64,000 nucleotides of DNA from Vibrio tapetis subsp. tapetis (GCF_900233005.1 NZ_LT960611.1:2976001-3040000); one strand, 5' to 3'. Counted from the first letter of the stretch, positions 1 through 11,725 are shown. The notes: generated from the sequence alone by a model not told the origin. A program made the numbers and translations.

Positions 1-83
1 TGTTTTTCCCCTTCGCACTCGCAAGAAAAAAACACGTTAATGGATAGCAGGTAATCGAGGATGGTTGGCGTAAAAAGAAAAAA

Positions 84-111
84 GCCCCTAAATCAATTCC
101 TGATTAGGGGC
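84..111 (-). terminator. Rho-independent terminator of argH
   Basis: An 11-bp GC-rich stem (GCCCCTAATCA arms, one bulged A) is followed on the minus strand by a run of Ts. It lies about 130 bases beyond the argH stop codon and reads in the argH direction. Confidence 0.85.
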
Positions 112-242
112 CTTCCTAGATTCAACTAAGAAAAAGCAGTGGTATTAAAGTAGACCGCTACTTTTCCCATTTAGTTCCCTAAAAGATCCTTTTTTTATTA
201 AAAAGATCTTATTAATTTAGGGTTTCCTTATTTATCAGTTAA

Positions 243-2117
243 TTATGCAACGTTTGCGCGAGCGATAACTTGTTCTGCTAGGTTGATCTCCAAGGCCACT
301 TCATCACAAGCGTGTTGACGAGGACATTGCTCACAATCTTTTAGTACTTTTTCTGGCAACAATGTTTTTGATGTCGGAATAAAGGTTTGTCTCATAAAGA
401 ACTCAGGCACACGAGTTAAAACAAACACTTTCTTAATCGCCATTTCTCGAGCTTTATCGACCAAGTGTTGCACGATTGCGCTGCCCTGTCCTTGATGTTG
501 CCAACCGGCTTCTACACCCAATGAACGTATTTCCGCTAAGCCAGAGTCATACACATACAAAGACGCACAACCGGTTACTTCTCCATGATGTTCTGCCACC
601 GCAAAAGAACCAATATCACGAACAAGTTCATTACGAGAGCGAGGAAGGTTTTCACCTAAACCAGCCCAATACGTCACCATCCCCTCTAATGCATCGATAT
701 CGGTCAGGCGAGCCGGGCGCACTTTCACACCTGAAGTATCGCGCTGTTCAATACGTTGCTCCGCTTGTTCAACAGCGTAAGCGACTTGAGTAGGTGATAC
801 CCCACCCAGTGCCGAACGTTTCTCAAGACAAGATTCAATGGTAAGAATGTCGTAAACATCCCCTTCAATAACAGGAGAGAATTCTTTTAACTCATCGAGC
901 GTTAACTCTTCCAACGCACACCCTTTAGCTATAGCAGCAACAACGGTCACTCCAACAATATGGTGAGCTTCACGGAACGGAATGTCTTTCGCTACTAGGT
1001 AATCCGCCAATTCAGTTGAGTTAGCATAACCTTGCTTCGCCGCTTCAAGTGTTCTTTCGCCATTTACTTTAATACCAACAAAACAAAGTGCTGCCATCTC
1101 CATACATTCATCCCAAGTATCGAGAGCATCGAATAGGCCTTCTTTGTCTTCTTGCATATCTTTGTTGTAAGCCAATGGCAGCGCTTTAACCGTCATCATC
1201 ATGCCAGCCATTGATCCGTAAACACGGCCACATTTACCACGGATAAGCTCTAGAGCATCTGGATTTTTCTTTTGCGGCATCAATGACGAACCAGAAGTCA
1301 CGGTATCAGCCAATTCAATAAAGTTTGATTCACCTGAATTGTAGAAGATCATATCTTCTGCCAAACGAGAAAGGTGCAACATAGAGATAGAGGCAATAGA
1401 CATCATTTCCATGACATGATCACGATCAGAGACAGAATCTAAGCTGTTTCTCGTTGCCCGACGGAAACCCAAGTTATGCGCCAGCTCTTCACGATCCATT
1501 GGATAGGCGGTGCCAGCGAGTGCCCCTGAACCTAATGGACAAGTATCCAAACGACGAATAGCATCGGCCAAACGTGAGTAATCACGCTCGAACATTTCAA
1601 CGTAAGCCAAACACCAGTGAGCAAATGTCACCGGCTGAGCACGTTGAAGGTGAGTATAACCAGGAAGTACGGTGCCTTGATGCGCTTTTGCAACTTCAAC
1701 AAGCTGACCTTGAAGGCGATCAAGCGCCATTAACAATTGGTGGCCTTGTTGACGGCACCAAAGTTTTAAATCCGTTGCTACTTGGTCGTTACGAGAACGG
1801 CCAGTATGTAATTTTTTACCTAAGTCACCGACTTTGCTGATCAGCTGTTGTTCGACCCAACTGTGGATGTCTTCAGCATCAGAACGTAAGATTTGTTCTG
1901 GATCCTCCATGACTTCGAGTTTCAGCTCGTTTAGAGCAAGCTCTAATCTTTGCTGCTCTTCTTCGCTCAACACGTTGACTGATTGCAGCGCTTTAGACCA
2001 AGCGATAGATCCAACAATGTCTTGCTCAGCCAATCGGTAATCAAAGCGAAGTGAATCGTTAAAGTCTTTGAACCTTGTGTCTGCTGCTTGGGTAAATCTG
2101 CCGCCCCATAATGCCAT
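243..2117 (-). CDS. argH: Bifunctional argininosuccinate lyase / N-acetylglutamate synthase-type fusion, ArgH(A)
   Basis: Last enzyme of arginine synthesis: cleaves argininosuccinate to arginine and fumarate in the cytoplasm. Residues 1 to about 460 are a complete lyase of the fumarase/aspartase superfamily, with the mobile catalytic loop [12 protein letters not shown] at about 276-287. From about 465 to 624 a GNAT acetyltransferase domain follows, with the acetyl-CoA motif QHQGQGS and a C-terminal cysteine cluster ([10 protein letters not shown]). A lyase alone is about 460 residues, so the extra 160 are a real in-frame fusion. Such ArgH(A) fusions are known in Vibrio and Moritella, where the added domain supplies N-acetylglutamate for the first step. 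The ATG has a good AGGAGA ribosome site. A terminator-like hairpin and an ArgR operator separate it from argG, so it probably has its own promoter. Confidence 0.96.
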   Translation of the reverse strand: MALWGGRFTQAADTRFKDFNDSLRFDYRLAEQDIVGSIAWSKALQSVNVLSEEEQQRLELALNELKLEVMEDPEQILRSDAEDIHSWVEQQLISKVGDLGKKLHTGRSRNDQVATDLKLWCRQQGHQLLMALDRLQGQLVEVAKAHQGTVLPGYTHLQRAQPVTFAHWCLAYVEMFERDYSRLADAIRRLDTCPLGSGALAGTAYPMDREELAHNLGFRRATRNSLDSVSDRDHVMEMMSIASISMLHLSRLAEDMIFYNSGESNFIELADTVTSGSSLMPQKKNPDALELIRGKCGRVYGSMAGMMMTVKALPLAYNKDMQEDKEGLFDALDTWDECMEMAALCFVGIKVNGERTLEAAKQGYANSTELADYLVAKDIPFREAHHIVGVTVVAAIAKGCALEELTLDELKEFSPVIEGDVYDILTIESCLEKRSALGGVSPTQVAYAVEQAEQRIEQRDTSGVKVRPARLTDIDALEGMVTYWAGLGENLPRSRNELVRDIGSFAVAEHHGEVTGCASLYVYDSGLAEIRSLGVEAGWQHQGQGSAIVQHLVDKAREMAIKKVFVLTRVPEFFMRQTFIPTSKTLLPEKVLKDCEQCPRQHACDEVALEINLAEQVIARANVA

Positions 2118-2224
2118 TGTGTGTCTCCTAAATGCTCAGTAATCACTGCTAGTGCAACGGTTAACTCTGTCTAATTTTTATTTTGTTTTTCTATGGTTCA
2201 AACTTACGGCAATTCAAACCAAAA

Positions 2225-2263
2225 ATAAAGTAATAATTCACTTTTTAAACATAATTATTCAAA
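2225..2263 (-). promoter_or_regulatory. ArgR operator: pair of ARG boxes upstream of argH
   Basis: Read on the minus strand, two 18-bp sequences, TTTGAATAATTATGTTTA (2246-2263) and AGTGAATTATTACTTTAT (2225-2242), match the enteric ARG box (wnTGAATwwwwATTCAnw) at about 15 of 18 and 15 of 18 positions. They are separated by exactly 3 bp, the spacing used by hexameric ArgR. They lie about 110-145 bp before the argH ATG. The 343-bp argG-argH gap otherwise holds only the argG hairpin and AT-rich sequence. Confidence 0.75.
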
Positions 2264-2374
2264 TTGATTTGATTAGAACTTAGCTTATCTCTCTATTTAA
2301 CAAGAATTGCTTTCTAAATGAGACTCTTATAAATCGCTAATTATGTATTTGCCGTTGGTTACTCAAGATACAAC

Positions 2375-2403
2375 AAAGCCCATTTGCAAAACAAATGGGC
2401 TTT
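2375..2403 (-). terminator. Terminator-like hairpin after argG
   Basis: Perfect 12-bp stem (AAAGCCCATTTG arms) with a 5-base loop, about 60 bases past argG. The minus-strand T tract is short and interrupted, so termination may be partial. Confidence 0.6.
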
Positions 2404-2460
2404 TCAAACCTTTTTGCAATGCGGTGCCCGCATCACACTTTAGTGGTCACTCTCTCTTAA

Positions 2461-3681
2461 TTACTTAGCTTTCTTAGCTTCATTAAGCGCTTTGATACGG
2501 CTTGATAGTGAGTAAAGACGGATGAAGCCTTCAGCATGGCTTTGGTCGTAAACTTCATCTTCGCCGAATGTGGCAAATTCTTCACAGTACAGGCTGTTCT
2601 CAGAACGCTTTTGAGTTACCGTTGCGTGACCCTTATAAAGTTTAATCACCACTTCGCCATTCACATCTTGAGCAAGCTCTTCTGTTGCAGCAAGAATTGA
2701 CTTACAAAGAGGAGTGAACCAACGACCGTCGTATACAAGATGAGACGCTTTAACGCCAAGCTCTTCACGGAACTCAAATGCCGCTTTATCCAATACCAAT
2801 TGCTCTACGGCACGCAGTGCTTCCATCATAATGGTGCCACCCGGAGTTTCGTAACAGCCACGAGACTTCATGCCAACAAGACGGTTCTCGACGATGTCGA
2901 TACGACCAACACCGTGTTTCGCGCCTTTTTCGTTTAAGTAAACTAACGCGTTGTATGGCGTCATTTTCTCACCATCAACAGCCACAACTTCACCCTTCTC
3001 AACTTGAACGGTAACGGTTTCAGATTGATTCGGTGCTTGCTCAGGATCGACTGTCCATGCCCAGCAATCTTCGTTTGGTGCGTTCCACGTATCTTCAAGT
3101 ACGCCGCCCTCAGTAGAGATGTGCCACGCGTTTGCATCACGAGAATAAATTTTCGTTAACGATGCAGTACAAGGGATATTACGCTCAGCAAGGTAATCCA
3201 AGCACTCCTCACGGCTAACTAGATCCCACTCACGCCAAGGTGCAATCACGTGCAGTTCTGGGGCTAATGCAGCAAAAGCACCTTCAAAACGTACTTGATC
3301 ATTGCCTTTCCCCGTACAACCATGACAAAGGGCATCAGCACCTACTTTACGTGCAATTTCAACTTGTGCCTTAGCAATAATAGGACGAGCCATCGACGTA
3401 CCAAGTAAGTATTTACCTTCGTAGTACGCACCCGTTTTAAGCGTTGGGTAGATATAATCTGCCACCATTTCTTCTTTCAAGTCTGCGATGTAACACTCAG
3501 AAGCTCCAGACGCGATGGCTTTCTCTTCAATACCTTCTAGCTCTTCAGCACCTTGACCCACATCAGCCACAAATGCCACGACTTCACAATCGTAATTTTC
3601 TTTAAGCCACGGGATGATCACTGAGGTATCTAGGCCGCCAGAATATGCTACTACTACTTTCTTTACTTGAACCTTGCTCAT
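2461..3681 (-). CDS. argG: Argininosuccinate synthase
   Basis: Joins citrulline and aspartate with ATP to give argininosuccinate, the substrate of ArgH next door. The 406-residue protein begins with the N-type ATP pyrophosphatase motif YSGGLDTS (about residues 14-21) and keeps the family's [13 protein letters not shown] segment (about 119-131), which helps bind aspartate and citrulline. Its length is normal for the bacterial type I enzyme. The ATG is preceded by TAGGAGAAG. It follows argB by 72 bp with no terminator, so argCBG probably form one transcript read from the argC-argE operator. Unlike E. coli, where argG is elsewhere, here it sits between argB and argH. Confidence 0.98.
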   Translation of the reverse strand: MSKVQVKKVVVAYSGGLDTSVIIPWLKENYDCEVVAFVADVGQGAEELEGIEEKAIASGASECYIADLKEEMVADYIYPTLKTGAYYEGKYLLGTSMARPIIAKAQVEIARKVGADALCHGCTGKGNDQVRFEGAFAALAPELHVIAPWREWDLVSREECLDYLAERNIPCTASLTKIYSRDANAWHISTEGGVLEDTWNAPNEDCWAWTVDPEQAPNQSETVTVQVEKGEVVAVDGEKMTPYNALVYLNEKGAKHGVGRIDIVENRLVGMKSRGCYETPGGTIMMEALRAVEQLVLDKAAFEFREELGVKASHLVYDGRWFTPLCKSILAATEELAQDVNGEVVIKLYKGHATVTQKRSENSLYCEEFATFGEDEVYDQSHAEGFIRLYSLSSRIKALNEAKKAK

Positions 3682-3753
3682 GTTACTTCTCCTAATCCCT
3701 GGCTCTGCACTTTGGCGGTCTGGCCTTTGGGTATATTGCTAAAATTTGGTGAG

Positions 3754-4539
3754 TTATGCTGGTAAAAATTGAGTTCCGATACTTTCGCCAGCAAATAATT
3801 GGGTTAATTTCTCAGGGTAACGCCATGTCGCCACTTCAATAGGACGACCTAATTCTTCCGCAGCTTGTAACGCTGCATTCACTTTAACAATCATTCCATC
3901 AGTGATGACTTGACCTTCAATCAGATGTTTAGCTTCAGCTTTACTTAACGATGTCAGTAAATGGCCTTTACCATCCAGTACGCCACTGACATCTGACAAC
4001 AACACCAATTCAGCATCGAGTGCGCCAGCAACGGCTACCGCAGCTTGATCGGCATTGACGTTCATCAATTGCCCTTGGCTCGTTAATCCGATAGAACTAA
4101 TGATCGCGCTAGCACCCGTTGCCATAATGGCCTGCAAGACTGTTGAATCACCAGGTGTCGCTTTACCTACCGCGCCAAGCTCTGGATCAAGCTCTTCAAC
4201 ATGGCACAGTCCGCCATCTGCTAAACTCAGACCAACGGTATGCAACCCAGCACGTACCGCTTCACCTTGTAGCATCTTATTAGCGGTGCCCGCAAGTGCT
4301 CCTGCAATGAGTGGGATTTGATCATAAGGCGTCACACGCAAGCCTTCTTTTTTCACAGTCTGAATATTTAGCTTTGCCATCAGCTCATCGACTAAATAAC
4401 CACCACCATGCACAATCACAATCGAACGGTTTGCACTTTCTTGATAACCTTTAATCGCGCCAAATAGCTTTGCTAATGTTTCGCTACACTCTAGTGCTGC
4501 GCCGCCCAACTTTATGACTAATGGTTTATTGGTGCTCAT
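3754..4539 (-). CDS. argB: Acetylglutamate kinase
   Basis: Phosphorylates N-acetylglutamate at its gamma-carboxylate, second step of the acetylated arginine route. The 261-residue amino-acid-kinase fold shows the N-terminal KLGGAAL motif (about 10-16), the glycine loop [10 protein letters not shown] (about 43-52) and the NVNADQAA segment near 160-167. It has the short form typical of gamma-proteobacteria, without the N-terminal helix of arginine-inhibited kinases, so direct arginine feedback is unlikely. Start ATG with AAGGGGATC ribosome site. It begins 10 bp after argC, consistent with coupled translation. Confidence 0.97.
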   Translation of the reverse strand: MSTNKPLVIKLGGAALECSETLAKLFGAIKGYQESANRSIVIVHGGGYLVDELMAKLNIQTVKKEGLRVTPYDQIPLIAGALAGTANKMLQGEAVRAGLHTVGLSLADGGLCHVEELDPELGAVGKATPGDSTVLQAIMATGASAIISSIGLTSQGQLMNVNADQAAVAVAGALDAELVLLSDVSGVLDGKGHLLTSLSKAEAKHLIEGQVITDGMIVKVNAALQAAEELGRPIEVATWRYPEKLTQLFAGESIGTQFLPA

Positions 4540-4549
4540 CGTGATCCCC

Positions 4550-5554
4550 TTAAATGAGTGACGTTAGCGACGGGTAGCCGAAACGTAAATTCAAACATTG
4601 CATCGCTTGGCTAGAAGCGCCCTTCAGTAAATTATCGATAGCTGAAACAACAATCACGTGTTGCCCTTGGACTTTCCAGCCTAAATCATTAAATGGCGTG
4701 TTTTCTACGTTTTGAATACAAGGCATCTTGTCTTTTAATAAACGAACCGCAGGCTTGTTCAGGTAAGCGGTTTCAAATGCTTGATTTACTTGCTCCGCAG
4801 TTACGCCATCAGCCAACTTCATTGTGATGGTCGCTAAAATTCCACGCTTAAAGTTGCCTAAATGTGGTGTAAAAATCACGTCGCAATCAAGGTGAGCGGC
4901 GATTTCTGGTTGGTGTCGGTGATTAAACACACCATACGGCTGCAAACTGACTTCGCAAAAGCTGTTGGTCATTGACGCTTTACGACCGGCACCTGTCACA
5001 CCACTCGTTGCATTAATAACTGGCCATTGGTTAGTATCAATTAACCCTTGTGCGAATAGAGGTTTGATTGCTATCTGTGATGCGGTTGGGTAACAACCTG
5101 CAACAGCCACCAAATTGGCTTCGGCGATTTCCGCTTCATTCCACTCAGCTAGACCGTATACCGCCTTGTCTAACCAATCAGCATGTTGGTGCTCAAACCC
5201 ATAATATTGAGAATAGAAACCATCTTGCTGCACTCTAAATGCACCTGATAAGTCAAAGACCTGGCAACCCTGAGCCAAAAATACGGGAGCCAAATCGTGG
5301 CTAACTTCGTGCGCTGTTGCTAGAAACACCACATCACACTGTTTCGCTACGGCAGCGGGATCGACCAATGGTAAGACTGGAGCATCAACCACTCCGGCTA
5401 ATTTACCGTGCAATTGGCTAATAGGCTTATTCGCATCCACACTATTGGCTGAAACATACAAACCTGCTAGCGTGAGGTTTGGGTGTTTGTTCACCATTAA
5501 TGCGAGCTCAGCTCCGGTGTATCCGCTTGCTCCAATGATTGTGGTCTTCAACAT
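4550..5554 (-). CDS. argC: N-acetyl-gamma-glutamyl-phosphate reductase
   Basis: NADPH-dependent reduction of acetylglutamyl phosphate to the semialdehyde. I place the start at the ATG giving [15 protein letters not shown] longer in-frame extension of 19 residues exists upstream but has no similarity to the family, and the 334-residue form matches the E. coli length. The Rossmann motif GASGYTGAE is at 8-16, and the catalytic cysteine is in VAGCYPTAS (C154). First gene of the leftward arginine operon. It diverges from argE over 152 bp holding an ArgR operator. Confidence 0.97.
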   Translation of the reverse strand: MLKTTIIGASGYTGAELALMVNKHPNLTLAGLYVSANSVDANKPISQLHGKLAGVVDAPVLPLVDPAAVAKQCDVVFLATAHEVSHDLAPVFLAQGCQVFDLSGAFRVQQDGFYSQYYGFEHQHADWLDKAVYGLAEWNEAEIAEANLVAVAGCYPTASQIAIKPLFAQGLIDTNQWPVINATSGVTGAGRKASMTNSFCEVSLQPYGVFNHRHQPEIAAHLDCDVIFTPHLGNFKRGILATITMKLADGVTAEQVNQAFETAYLNKPAVRLLKDKMPCIQNVENTPFNDLGWKVQGQHVIVVSAIDNLLKGASSQAMQCLNLRFGYPSLTSLI

Positions 5555-5623
5555 CTCAATACATCCAATTTGTTGGTATCTACGTGGTAGAAAATGACTA
5601 TCCATACTCAATAAATGTCATTA

Positions 5624-5662
5624 TTTGGTTTTTTATTCATTAATAATGATTTAATATGTGTT
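5624..5662. promoter_or_regulatory. ArgR operator in the argC-argE divergent region
   Basis: TTTGGTTTTTTATTCATT (5624-5641) fits the ARG box at about 16 of 18 positions. After exactly 3 bp, AATGATTTAATATGTGTT (5645-5662) fits at about 14 of 18. The pair is centred about 64 bp before argE and 90 bp before argC, the same arrangement as the shared argE/argCBH operator of E. coli. One ArgR hexamer here could repress both directions. Confidence 0.75.
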
Positions 5663-5706
5663 TTATCGTCTTATTGGTTCTCTGTCAACAGTGGAAGTAA
5701 AGAAAT

Positions 5707-6843
5707 ATGCAAATACCTAGTTTTAAAGAGGTCTATCAGGGATTAATTTCTACCTCATCGATAAGCTCTAGCGATCCGACTTGGGATGAAGGCAACAGCG
5801 AAGTCATCGCCAAAATGGCGACTTGGTTCAAAGACCTTGGTTTCGAGGTAGAGATCGTCGAGGTAGCAACAGGCAAGCACAACCTCATCGCGAAGAAAGG
5901 CCAAGGTGAAGGCGGGTTATTACTGGCCGGTCATACCGATACGGTGCCCTTTGATCAAGGGCGATGGAATTTCGACCCTCACACATTAACTGAGGCAAAC
6001 AACCGCTTTTATGGTTTGGGAACAGCGGATATGAAAGGTTTTTTTGCTTTCATATTGGAAGCGACGAAAGGCATCGATTGGAGTAACCAAACCAAACCTC
6101 TTTATATACTGGCGACATGTGATGAAGAAACCACCATGCTCGGTGCAAAGCATTTCACTCAAGATGCTCCGTTTAAGCCAGATCAGTGCATTATCGGAGA
6201 GCCTACAAGCTTAGTCCCGGTACGAGGTCATAAAGGGCACGTAGCCAATGCAGTGCGTGTTACTGGTAAGTCTGGGCATTCATCTAACCCTGCATTAGGT
6301 GTTAATGCGATAGAAATCATGCATGAAGTCCTATTTGCGTTAATGAAGTTACGCGACAAGCTCATCAAGGAATATCACCACCCTGGGTTTGATATTCCAA
6401 ATCCGACGTTAAACTTAGGCCACATACATGGTGGTGACAGTGCCAACCGAATTTGTGGCTGCTGTGAATTGCATTACGACGTTCGTCCTCTGCCGGGAAT
6501 TAGCCTTGATGGGCTAGACAATATGCTCAGACATGCGCTTCATGAAGTTGAAGCTAAATGGCCAGGCTGCATTGATATCACACCACTACACGATCCAATA
6601 CCGGGTTATGAGTGCCAGCACGACCACCCTTTCATCGCTGAAGTTGAAGAAATTTGTGCAACACCCTCACAAACCGTCAACTACTGCACTGAAGCACCAT
6701 TTTTACAAGAGCTTTGCCCCACACTGGTGCTAGGCCCCGGTTCCATTGAACAAGCGCATCAACCTGATGAATATTTAGGCTTTGAATTTATCAAACCGAC
6801 TATCGATATTGTAACAAAATCTATACACAGATATTGTTTCTAA
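5707..6843 (+). CDS. argE: Acetylornithine deacetylase
   Basis: Hydrolyses N-acetylornithine to ornithine and acetate, the linear arginine pathway. M20 metallopeptidase family, 378 residues. Metal ligands are visible: H76-x-D78 in GHTDT, D108 in GLGTADMKG, and the E140-E141 pair in CDEETT, where E140 is the expected general base. A dimerisation domain lies in the middle. It is divergent from argC with an ArgR operator between, and ends in a terminator. Its presence means acetyl groups are not recycled by an ArgJ, so every ornithine needs a fresh acetylation, which suits the extra acetyltransferase domain on ArgH. Confidence 0.97.
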   Translation: MQIPSFKEVYQGLISTSSISSSDPTWDEGNSEVIAKMATWFKDLGFEVEIVEVATGKHNLIAKKGQGEGGLLLAGHTDTVPFDQGRWNFDPHTLTEANNRFYGLGTADMKGFFAFILEATKGIDWSNQTKPLYILATCDEETTMLGAKHFTQDAPFKPDQCIIGEPTSLVPVRGHKGHVANAVRVTGKSGHSSNPALGVNAIEIMHEVLFALMKLRDKLIKEYHHPGFDIPNPTLNLGHIHGGDSANRICGCCELHYDVRPLPGISLDGLDNMLRHALHEVEAKWPGCIDITPLHDPIPGYECQHDHPFIAEVEEICATPSQTVNYCTEAPFLQELCPTLVLGPGSIEQAHQPDEYLGFEFIKPTIDIVTKSIHRYCF

Positions 6844-6862
6844 GCCAATGAGTACCCGTTAT

Positions 6863-6885
6863 GGAGCCTGTAAAGGCTCCTTTTT
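6863..6885 (+). terminator. Rho-independent terminator of argE
   Basis: GGAGCC-TGTAAA-GGCTCC hairpin followed by five Ts, 20 bases after argE. Confidence 0.85.
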
Positions 6886-7079
6886 GTTTGTATTTACAAC
6901 AAACTGAAAGAAAATTTCAATACAGACTTAATCCTATCGTTTAATAAATGACCAGCATCAATGCAAACATATATTTAGACGCTATTTGTGCAGTTTATTT
7001 GACTCAGACCGAATGTTTTCGCTAGATTGTTTCCTTAGAAACAAAAATGGATGTAATTTTTTTACAAGGCGGGAAGATA

Positions 7080-9710
7080 ATGAATGAAAAATATGCCGCG
7101 CTAAAAAGCAATGTGCGTATGTTAGGCCAATTACTCGGCAATACCATTCAAGAGGCACACGGTGATGCCATTTTGGAAAAGGTAGAGACGATTCGTCAAC
7201 TGTCTAAATCGGCACGTGGTGGCAATCAAGATGACCGAGCTCATCTTATCAAGGAGATAGAAAACCTCCCTGATCATCAACTGACTCCAGTTGCTCGCGC
7301 TTTTAATCAGTTCTTGAATTTAACCAACATGGCTGAGCAGTACCACACGATTTCTCGCCACTGCGAATCCCATGTGTGTGAACCTGATGTCATCAACTCT
7401 TTGTTTTCCAAACTAAGCCAAAATAACATCAGTAAACTCGATACGGCTCAAGCGATCCGTGATTTGAACATCGAGCTAGTACTAACTGCACACCCAACGG
7501 AAATCACTCGTCGCACCATGATCAATAAACTGGTCAAGATTAACGAGTGCTTATCAAAATTAGAATTGGACGACTTGTCATTCAAAGAACGCAACAAGAC
7601 AGAACGTCGTCTAGAGCAACTGATTGCGCAAGCTTGGCATTCTGATGTCATTCGTCAACAACGCCCAACACCGCTTGATGAAGCGAAATGGGGTTATGCT
7701 GTCGTAGAAAATTCACTGTGGGAAGCCGTTCCAGAATTCCTACGTGAATTGGATGACCGCATTGAAAACCATCTTGGCGAAGGCTTACCAATTGATGCTC
7801 GCCCTGTTCACTTCTCATCTTGGATGGGCGGTGACCGCGATGGCAACCCATTTGTGACTCACGATATCACTGAAGAAGTGCTTCACCTTTCTCGCTGGAA
7901 AGCCGCTGATCTTTATTTTAACGACATACAAGAACTGGTCTCTGAGCTTTCGATGACGAAATGCAACGATCAGGTACGAGAGTTGGCTGGTGATGAGCAC
8001 GAACCTTACCGAGCGATCCTCAAACAGCTTCGTACATTGCTTAGCGATACTTGCGAAGTGCTGGATGCAAAAATCAATGGCCTTCCCGTTCCTAATAAAG
8101 CGACCTTACAAGATGCTAATCAGCTATGGGAACCGCTTTACGCATGCTATCAGTCTTTACGTGAGTGTGGCATGGGCGTCATTGCCGATGGCTCGCTACT
8201 AGACACACTTCGTCGTATTAAGGCATTTGGTGTACACCTTGTTCGCTTAGACATCCGCCAAGAAAGCACTCGCCACTCTGACGTTTTATCTGAATTAACT
8301 CGCTATCTAGGCATCGGTGATTACGATCAGTGGAGTGAGCAAGACAAAATTTCTTTCTTAACGAATGAATTAAGCTCTAAGCGTCCGCTACTTCCACGTG
8401 ACTGGGAACCATCACCAGAAGTTAAAGAAGTCATCGACACATGTAAGATTGTGGCCAAACAACCACAAGAAGCATTTGGCGCCTACGTTATCTCAATGGC
8501 ACGAACTGCGTCAGACGTCTTAGCGGTACACTTACTGCTACAAGAAGCGGGTTGTCCATACCGTATGGATGTATGTCCATTGTTTGAAACATTGGATGAC
8601 TTAAATAACGCCGAAGCGGTTATCGATCAGCTACTTAATATCGACCTATACCGTGGCTTTATTCAAAACCACCAAATGGTCATGATTGGTTATTCTGATT
8701 CAGCCAAAGATGCAGGTGTTATGGCTGCGGGCTGGGCTCAATACAGCGCGATGGATGCATTAGTTAAAGTATCTGAAGCGGCAGGTATCGAACTAACCTT
8801 ATTCCATGGTCGCGGTGGTACGGTTGGCCGTGGTGGTGCTCCGGCACACGCAGCCCTACTGTCTCAGCCACCAAAAAGCTTAAAAGGCGGCCTTCGTGTT
8901 ACCGAGCAAGGTGAAATGATCCGCTTTAAACTTGGTTTGCCTGAAGTTGCGGTGAACAGTTTCAACATGTACGCCAGTGCGATTTTAGAAGCAAACTTAC
9001 TGCCACCACCGGAGCCAAAACAAGAATGGCGCGATCTGATGGATGTGCTGTCTGAAGTTTCTTGTGAAGCATACCGCAACGTTGTACGCGGCCAAGCAGA
9101 TTTCGTTCCTTACTTCCGCGCAGCAACGCCGGAACTAGAGCTAGGTAAATTACCACTTGGTTCACGTCCTTCTAAGCGAAATCCTAACGGCGGCGTAGAA
9201 AGCCTACGTGCTATCCCATGGATTTTCTCTTGGAGCCAAAACCGTTTGGTGTTACCAGCATGGCTAGGCGCAGGTGAAGCGATTCAGTATTCTGTAGATA
9301 AAGGCCACCAGCCGTTGCTTGAAGACATGTGTCGTGAATGGCCATTTTTCTCAACCCGCCTAGGCATGTTAGAAATGGTTTACTCGAAATGTAACATCGA
9401 GATATCACAATATTATGATCAAAAGCTGGTTGATAAGTCTTTATGGCCTCTTGGTGATCTACTACGTGAACAGCTGCAAAAAGACATTAAAGCGGTGCTA
9501 AATGTAGAAAACAACGAGAATTTGATGCAAAGCGACCCTTGGGGACTAGAGTCAATACGCTTACGCAACATCTACGTTGAGCCACTAAATATGCTGCAAG
9601 CAGAGCTACTTTACCGCTCTAGACAGAGTGATGAACCGTCGCTTGAACTAGAAGAAGCACTCATGGTAACTATCGCAGGCATCGCAGCAGGCATGCGCAA
9701 CACTGGATAG
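7080..9710 (+). CDS. ppc: Phosphoenolpyruvate carboxylase
   Basis: Anaplerotic enzyme: PEP plus bicarbonate to oxaloacetate and phosphate. I start at the ATG giving [12 protein letters not shown] (876 residues, family length). The ATG 33 bases upstream adds residues absent from the family. Both family signatures are present: [12 protein letters not shown] with catalytic H138, and the [19 protein letters not shown] block. The glycine loop [12 protein letters not shown] also matches. The C-terminal MRNTG end matches the conserved tail that reaches the allosteric aspartate site. It stands alone between argE and aphA, each side bounded by a terminator, and supplies oxaloacetate for the aspartate-family genes nearby. 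Confidence 0.98.
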   Translation: MNEKYAALKSNVRMLGQLLGNTIQEAHGDAILEKVETIRQLSKSARGGNQDDRAHLIKEIENLPDHQLTPVARAFNQFLNLTNMAEQYHTISRHCESHVCEPDVINSLFSKLSQNNISKLDTAQAIRDLNIELVLTAHPTEITRRTMINKLVKINECLSKLELDDLSFKERNKTERRLEQLIAQAWHSDVIRQQRPTPLDEAKWGYAVVENSLWEAVPEFLRELDDRIENHLGEGLPIDARPVHFSSWMGGDRDGNPFVTHDITEEVLHLSRWKAADLYFNDIQELVSELSMTKCNDQVRELAGDEHEPYRAILKQLRTLLSDTCEVLDAKINGLPVPNKATLQDANQLWEPLYACYQSLRECGMGVIADGSLLDTLRRIKAFGVHLVRLDIRQESTRHSDVLSELTRYLGIGDYDQWSEQDKISFLTNELSSKRPLLPRDWEPSPEVKEVIDTCKIVAKQPQEAFGAYVISMARTASDVLAVHLLLQEAGCPYRMDVCPLFETLDDLNNAEAVIDQLLNIDLYRGFIQNHQMVMIGYSDSAKDAGVMAAGWAQYSAMDALVKVSEAAGIELTLFHGRGGTVGRGGAPAHAALLSQPPKSLKGGLRVTEQGEMIRFKLGLPEVAVNSFNMYASAILEANLLPPPEPKQEWRDLMDVLSEVSCEAYRNVVRGQADFVPYFRAATPELELGKLPLGSRPSKRNPNGGVESLRAIPWIFSWSQNRLVLPAWLGAGEAIQYSVDKGHQPLLEDMCREWPFFSTRLGMLEMVYSKCNIEISQYYDQKLVDKSLWPLGDLLREQLQKDIKAVLNVENNENLMQSDPWGLESIRLRNIYVEPLNMLQAELLYRSRQSDEPSLELEEALMVTIAGIAAGMRNTG

Positions 9711-9736
9711 GCAGTGAAATGTTCTAAAGATGAGAC

Positions 9737-9761
9737 AAAAAGCCGCATCTAGCGGCTTTTT
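9737..9761 (+). terminator. Rho-independent terminator of ppc
   Basis: AAAAGCCGC-ATCTA-GCGGCTTTT hairpin with T tract, 27 bases after ppc. Confidence 0.88.
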
Positions 9762-9840
9762 ATTTGCCTCAAATCCCTTACTGAGCTTTTTATCAGTTTT
9801 TTAGGATATATTGTCCCTTTATTCTACTTTATGCTTATTA

Positions 9841-9858
9841 TTATTGATATGCTTACTG
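9841..9858. promoter_or_regulatory. Candidate LuxR/HapR-family operator upstream of aphA
   Basis: TTATTGATATGCTTACTG matches the first nine bases (TTATTGATA) of the Vibrio LuxR/HapR consensus TTATTGATAAATTTATCA exactly and the rest weakly. HapR/LuxR is known to repress aphA at high cell density, and this site overlaps the -35 of the promoter proposed below. Confidence 0.5.
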
Positions 9859-9881
9859 CCCGCTGTAATTCGCTTAATAAT
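9853..9881 (+). promoter_or_regulatory. Candidate aphA promoter
   Basis: TTACTG (9853-9858), 17-bp spacer, AATAAT (9876-9881). Transcription would start near 9888, giving a leader of about 215 bases before aphA. This is a motif-based guess, but such a start is needed for the Qrr-complementary segment downstream to be in the mRNA. Confidence 0.4.
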
Positions 9882-9951
9882 AACTATCTGCAGCATAAGC
9901 AAAGTAAATGAAAATAATGTCTGGCTTACAAAAATGACACATTTACTTCCC

Positions 9952-9980
9952 GCTAGGTGACACATGGCTTAAAAGGTGAC
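9952..9980 (+). promoter_or_regulatory. Leader segment complementary to the 5' region of Qrr small RNAs
   Basis: The leader reads GCTAGGTGAC at 9953-9962, then GGCTTAA at 9967-9973. These are complementary to GTCACCTAGC and TTAAGCC of Vibrio Qrr2-5 RNAs as I recall them, in the right order and spacing, with a short interrupted middle. Qrr RNAs are known to activate aphA translation at low cell density through this region, and Qrr1, which lacks part of the first stem, does not. Confidence 0.6.
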
Positions 9981-10103
9981 AGGAAGATCTAAAGTTTCTT
10001 TAGATTAGTAGTTTGCCAAACACACTGAACTATAACGTGACATAGAAGCACATTAGGTGTTGGCAACAAGTTTTATAGTTTCATTGACTATTGGATTGAA
10101 GAC

Positions 10104-10643
10104 ATGTCATTACCACACGTAATCCTTACAGTACTGAGCACCCGCGACGCCACTGGATACGACATAACAAAAGAATTTTCATACAGCATCGGCTATTTTT
10201 GGAAAGCAAGCCACCAACAGGTGTATCGCGAGCTAAACAAAATGGCGCTAAACGATCTGGTTACTTGTGTATTGGAACCTCAAGAAGGCAAACCTGACAG
10301 GAAGGTTTACTCCATTACAGACGCTGGCCGCAAGGCACTTGGTGAATGGTTTGATCAACCTACCGCTCATCCAACAGTGAGAGACGAGTTCTCAGCAAAA
10401 CTGATGGCATGTGCAGTTCAACCTTCAGCTTCTTTCATCGAGCAACTTGGTGGTTTGATTGAAGAGTCTCGTAAACTCGTTAGCCACTATCAAGAGATTG
10501 AATCCGTTTATTACGCAAAACCAGAAACACTAGACAAGCAAGCGCGTCTTGAGCGTCTTACTTTGCGTCGTAACCTTCTTCTTCGCCAAGCTTGGGTTGT
10601 TTGGGCGGAAGAGTCATTAGCTGATTTAGAAGCGATGGCATAA
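10104..10643 (+). CDS. aphA: AphA, PadR-family low-cell-density master regulator
   Basis: DNA-binding regulator that, in Vibrio, governs the low-density quorum-sensing state and, in V. cholerae, activates tcpPH with AphB. The 179-residue protein is collinear with V. cholerae AphA from MSLPHVILTVLSTRDATGYD to the C-terminal EAMA. Residues 1 to about 85 form the winged helix (GYDITKEF, HQQVYRELNKM, DRKVYSITDAGR). About 90-179 form the coiled dimerisation helices. The stretch EGKPDRKVYSITDAGR is nearly invariant. The gene lies alone between ppc and metF, as expected for Vibrio. The ribosome site is weak (GGATTGAAG), which fits an mRNA needing sRNA activation. Confidence 0.95.
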   Translation: MSLPHVILTVLSTRDATGYDITKEFSYSIGYFWKASHQQVYRELNKMALNDLVTCVLEPQEGKPDRKVYSITDAGRKALGEWFDQPTAHPTVRDEFSAKLMACAVQPSASFIEQLGGLIEESRKLVSHYQEIESVYYAKPETLDKQARLERLTLRRNLLLRQAWVVWAEESLADLEAMA

Positions 10644-10713
10644 TTTACACCATCTAAAATACGAAATTGGTAACGGCTCGACGTGTAGAAGCTTGAAGCA
10701 TAAATACCATTAA

Positions 10714-10745
10714 AAAAGGGAGAAGCATGAATGCTTCTCCCTTTT
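10714..10745. terminator. Bidirectional terminator between aphA and metF
   Basis: AAAAGGGAGAAGCA arm pairs with TGCTTCTCCCTTTT, with A and T runs on both sides, serving convergent aphA and metF. Confidence 0.88.
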
Positions 10746-10761
10746 CTATTCTAGCCTATCT

Positions 10762-11725
<964 letters not shown>

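Noticed and set aside
5555..5611. 19-residue N-terminal extension of ArgC
   Set aside because: Not part of the family, and it would run into the regulatory region. The internal ATG gives the standard 334 residues.
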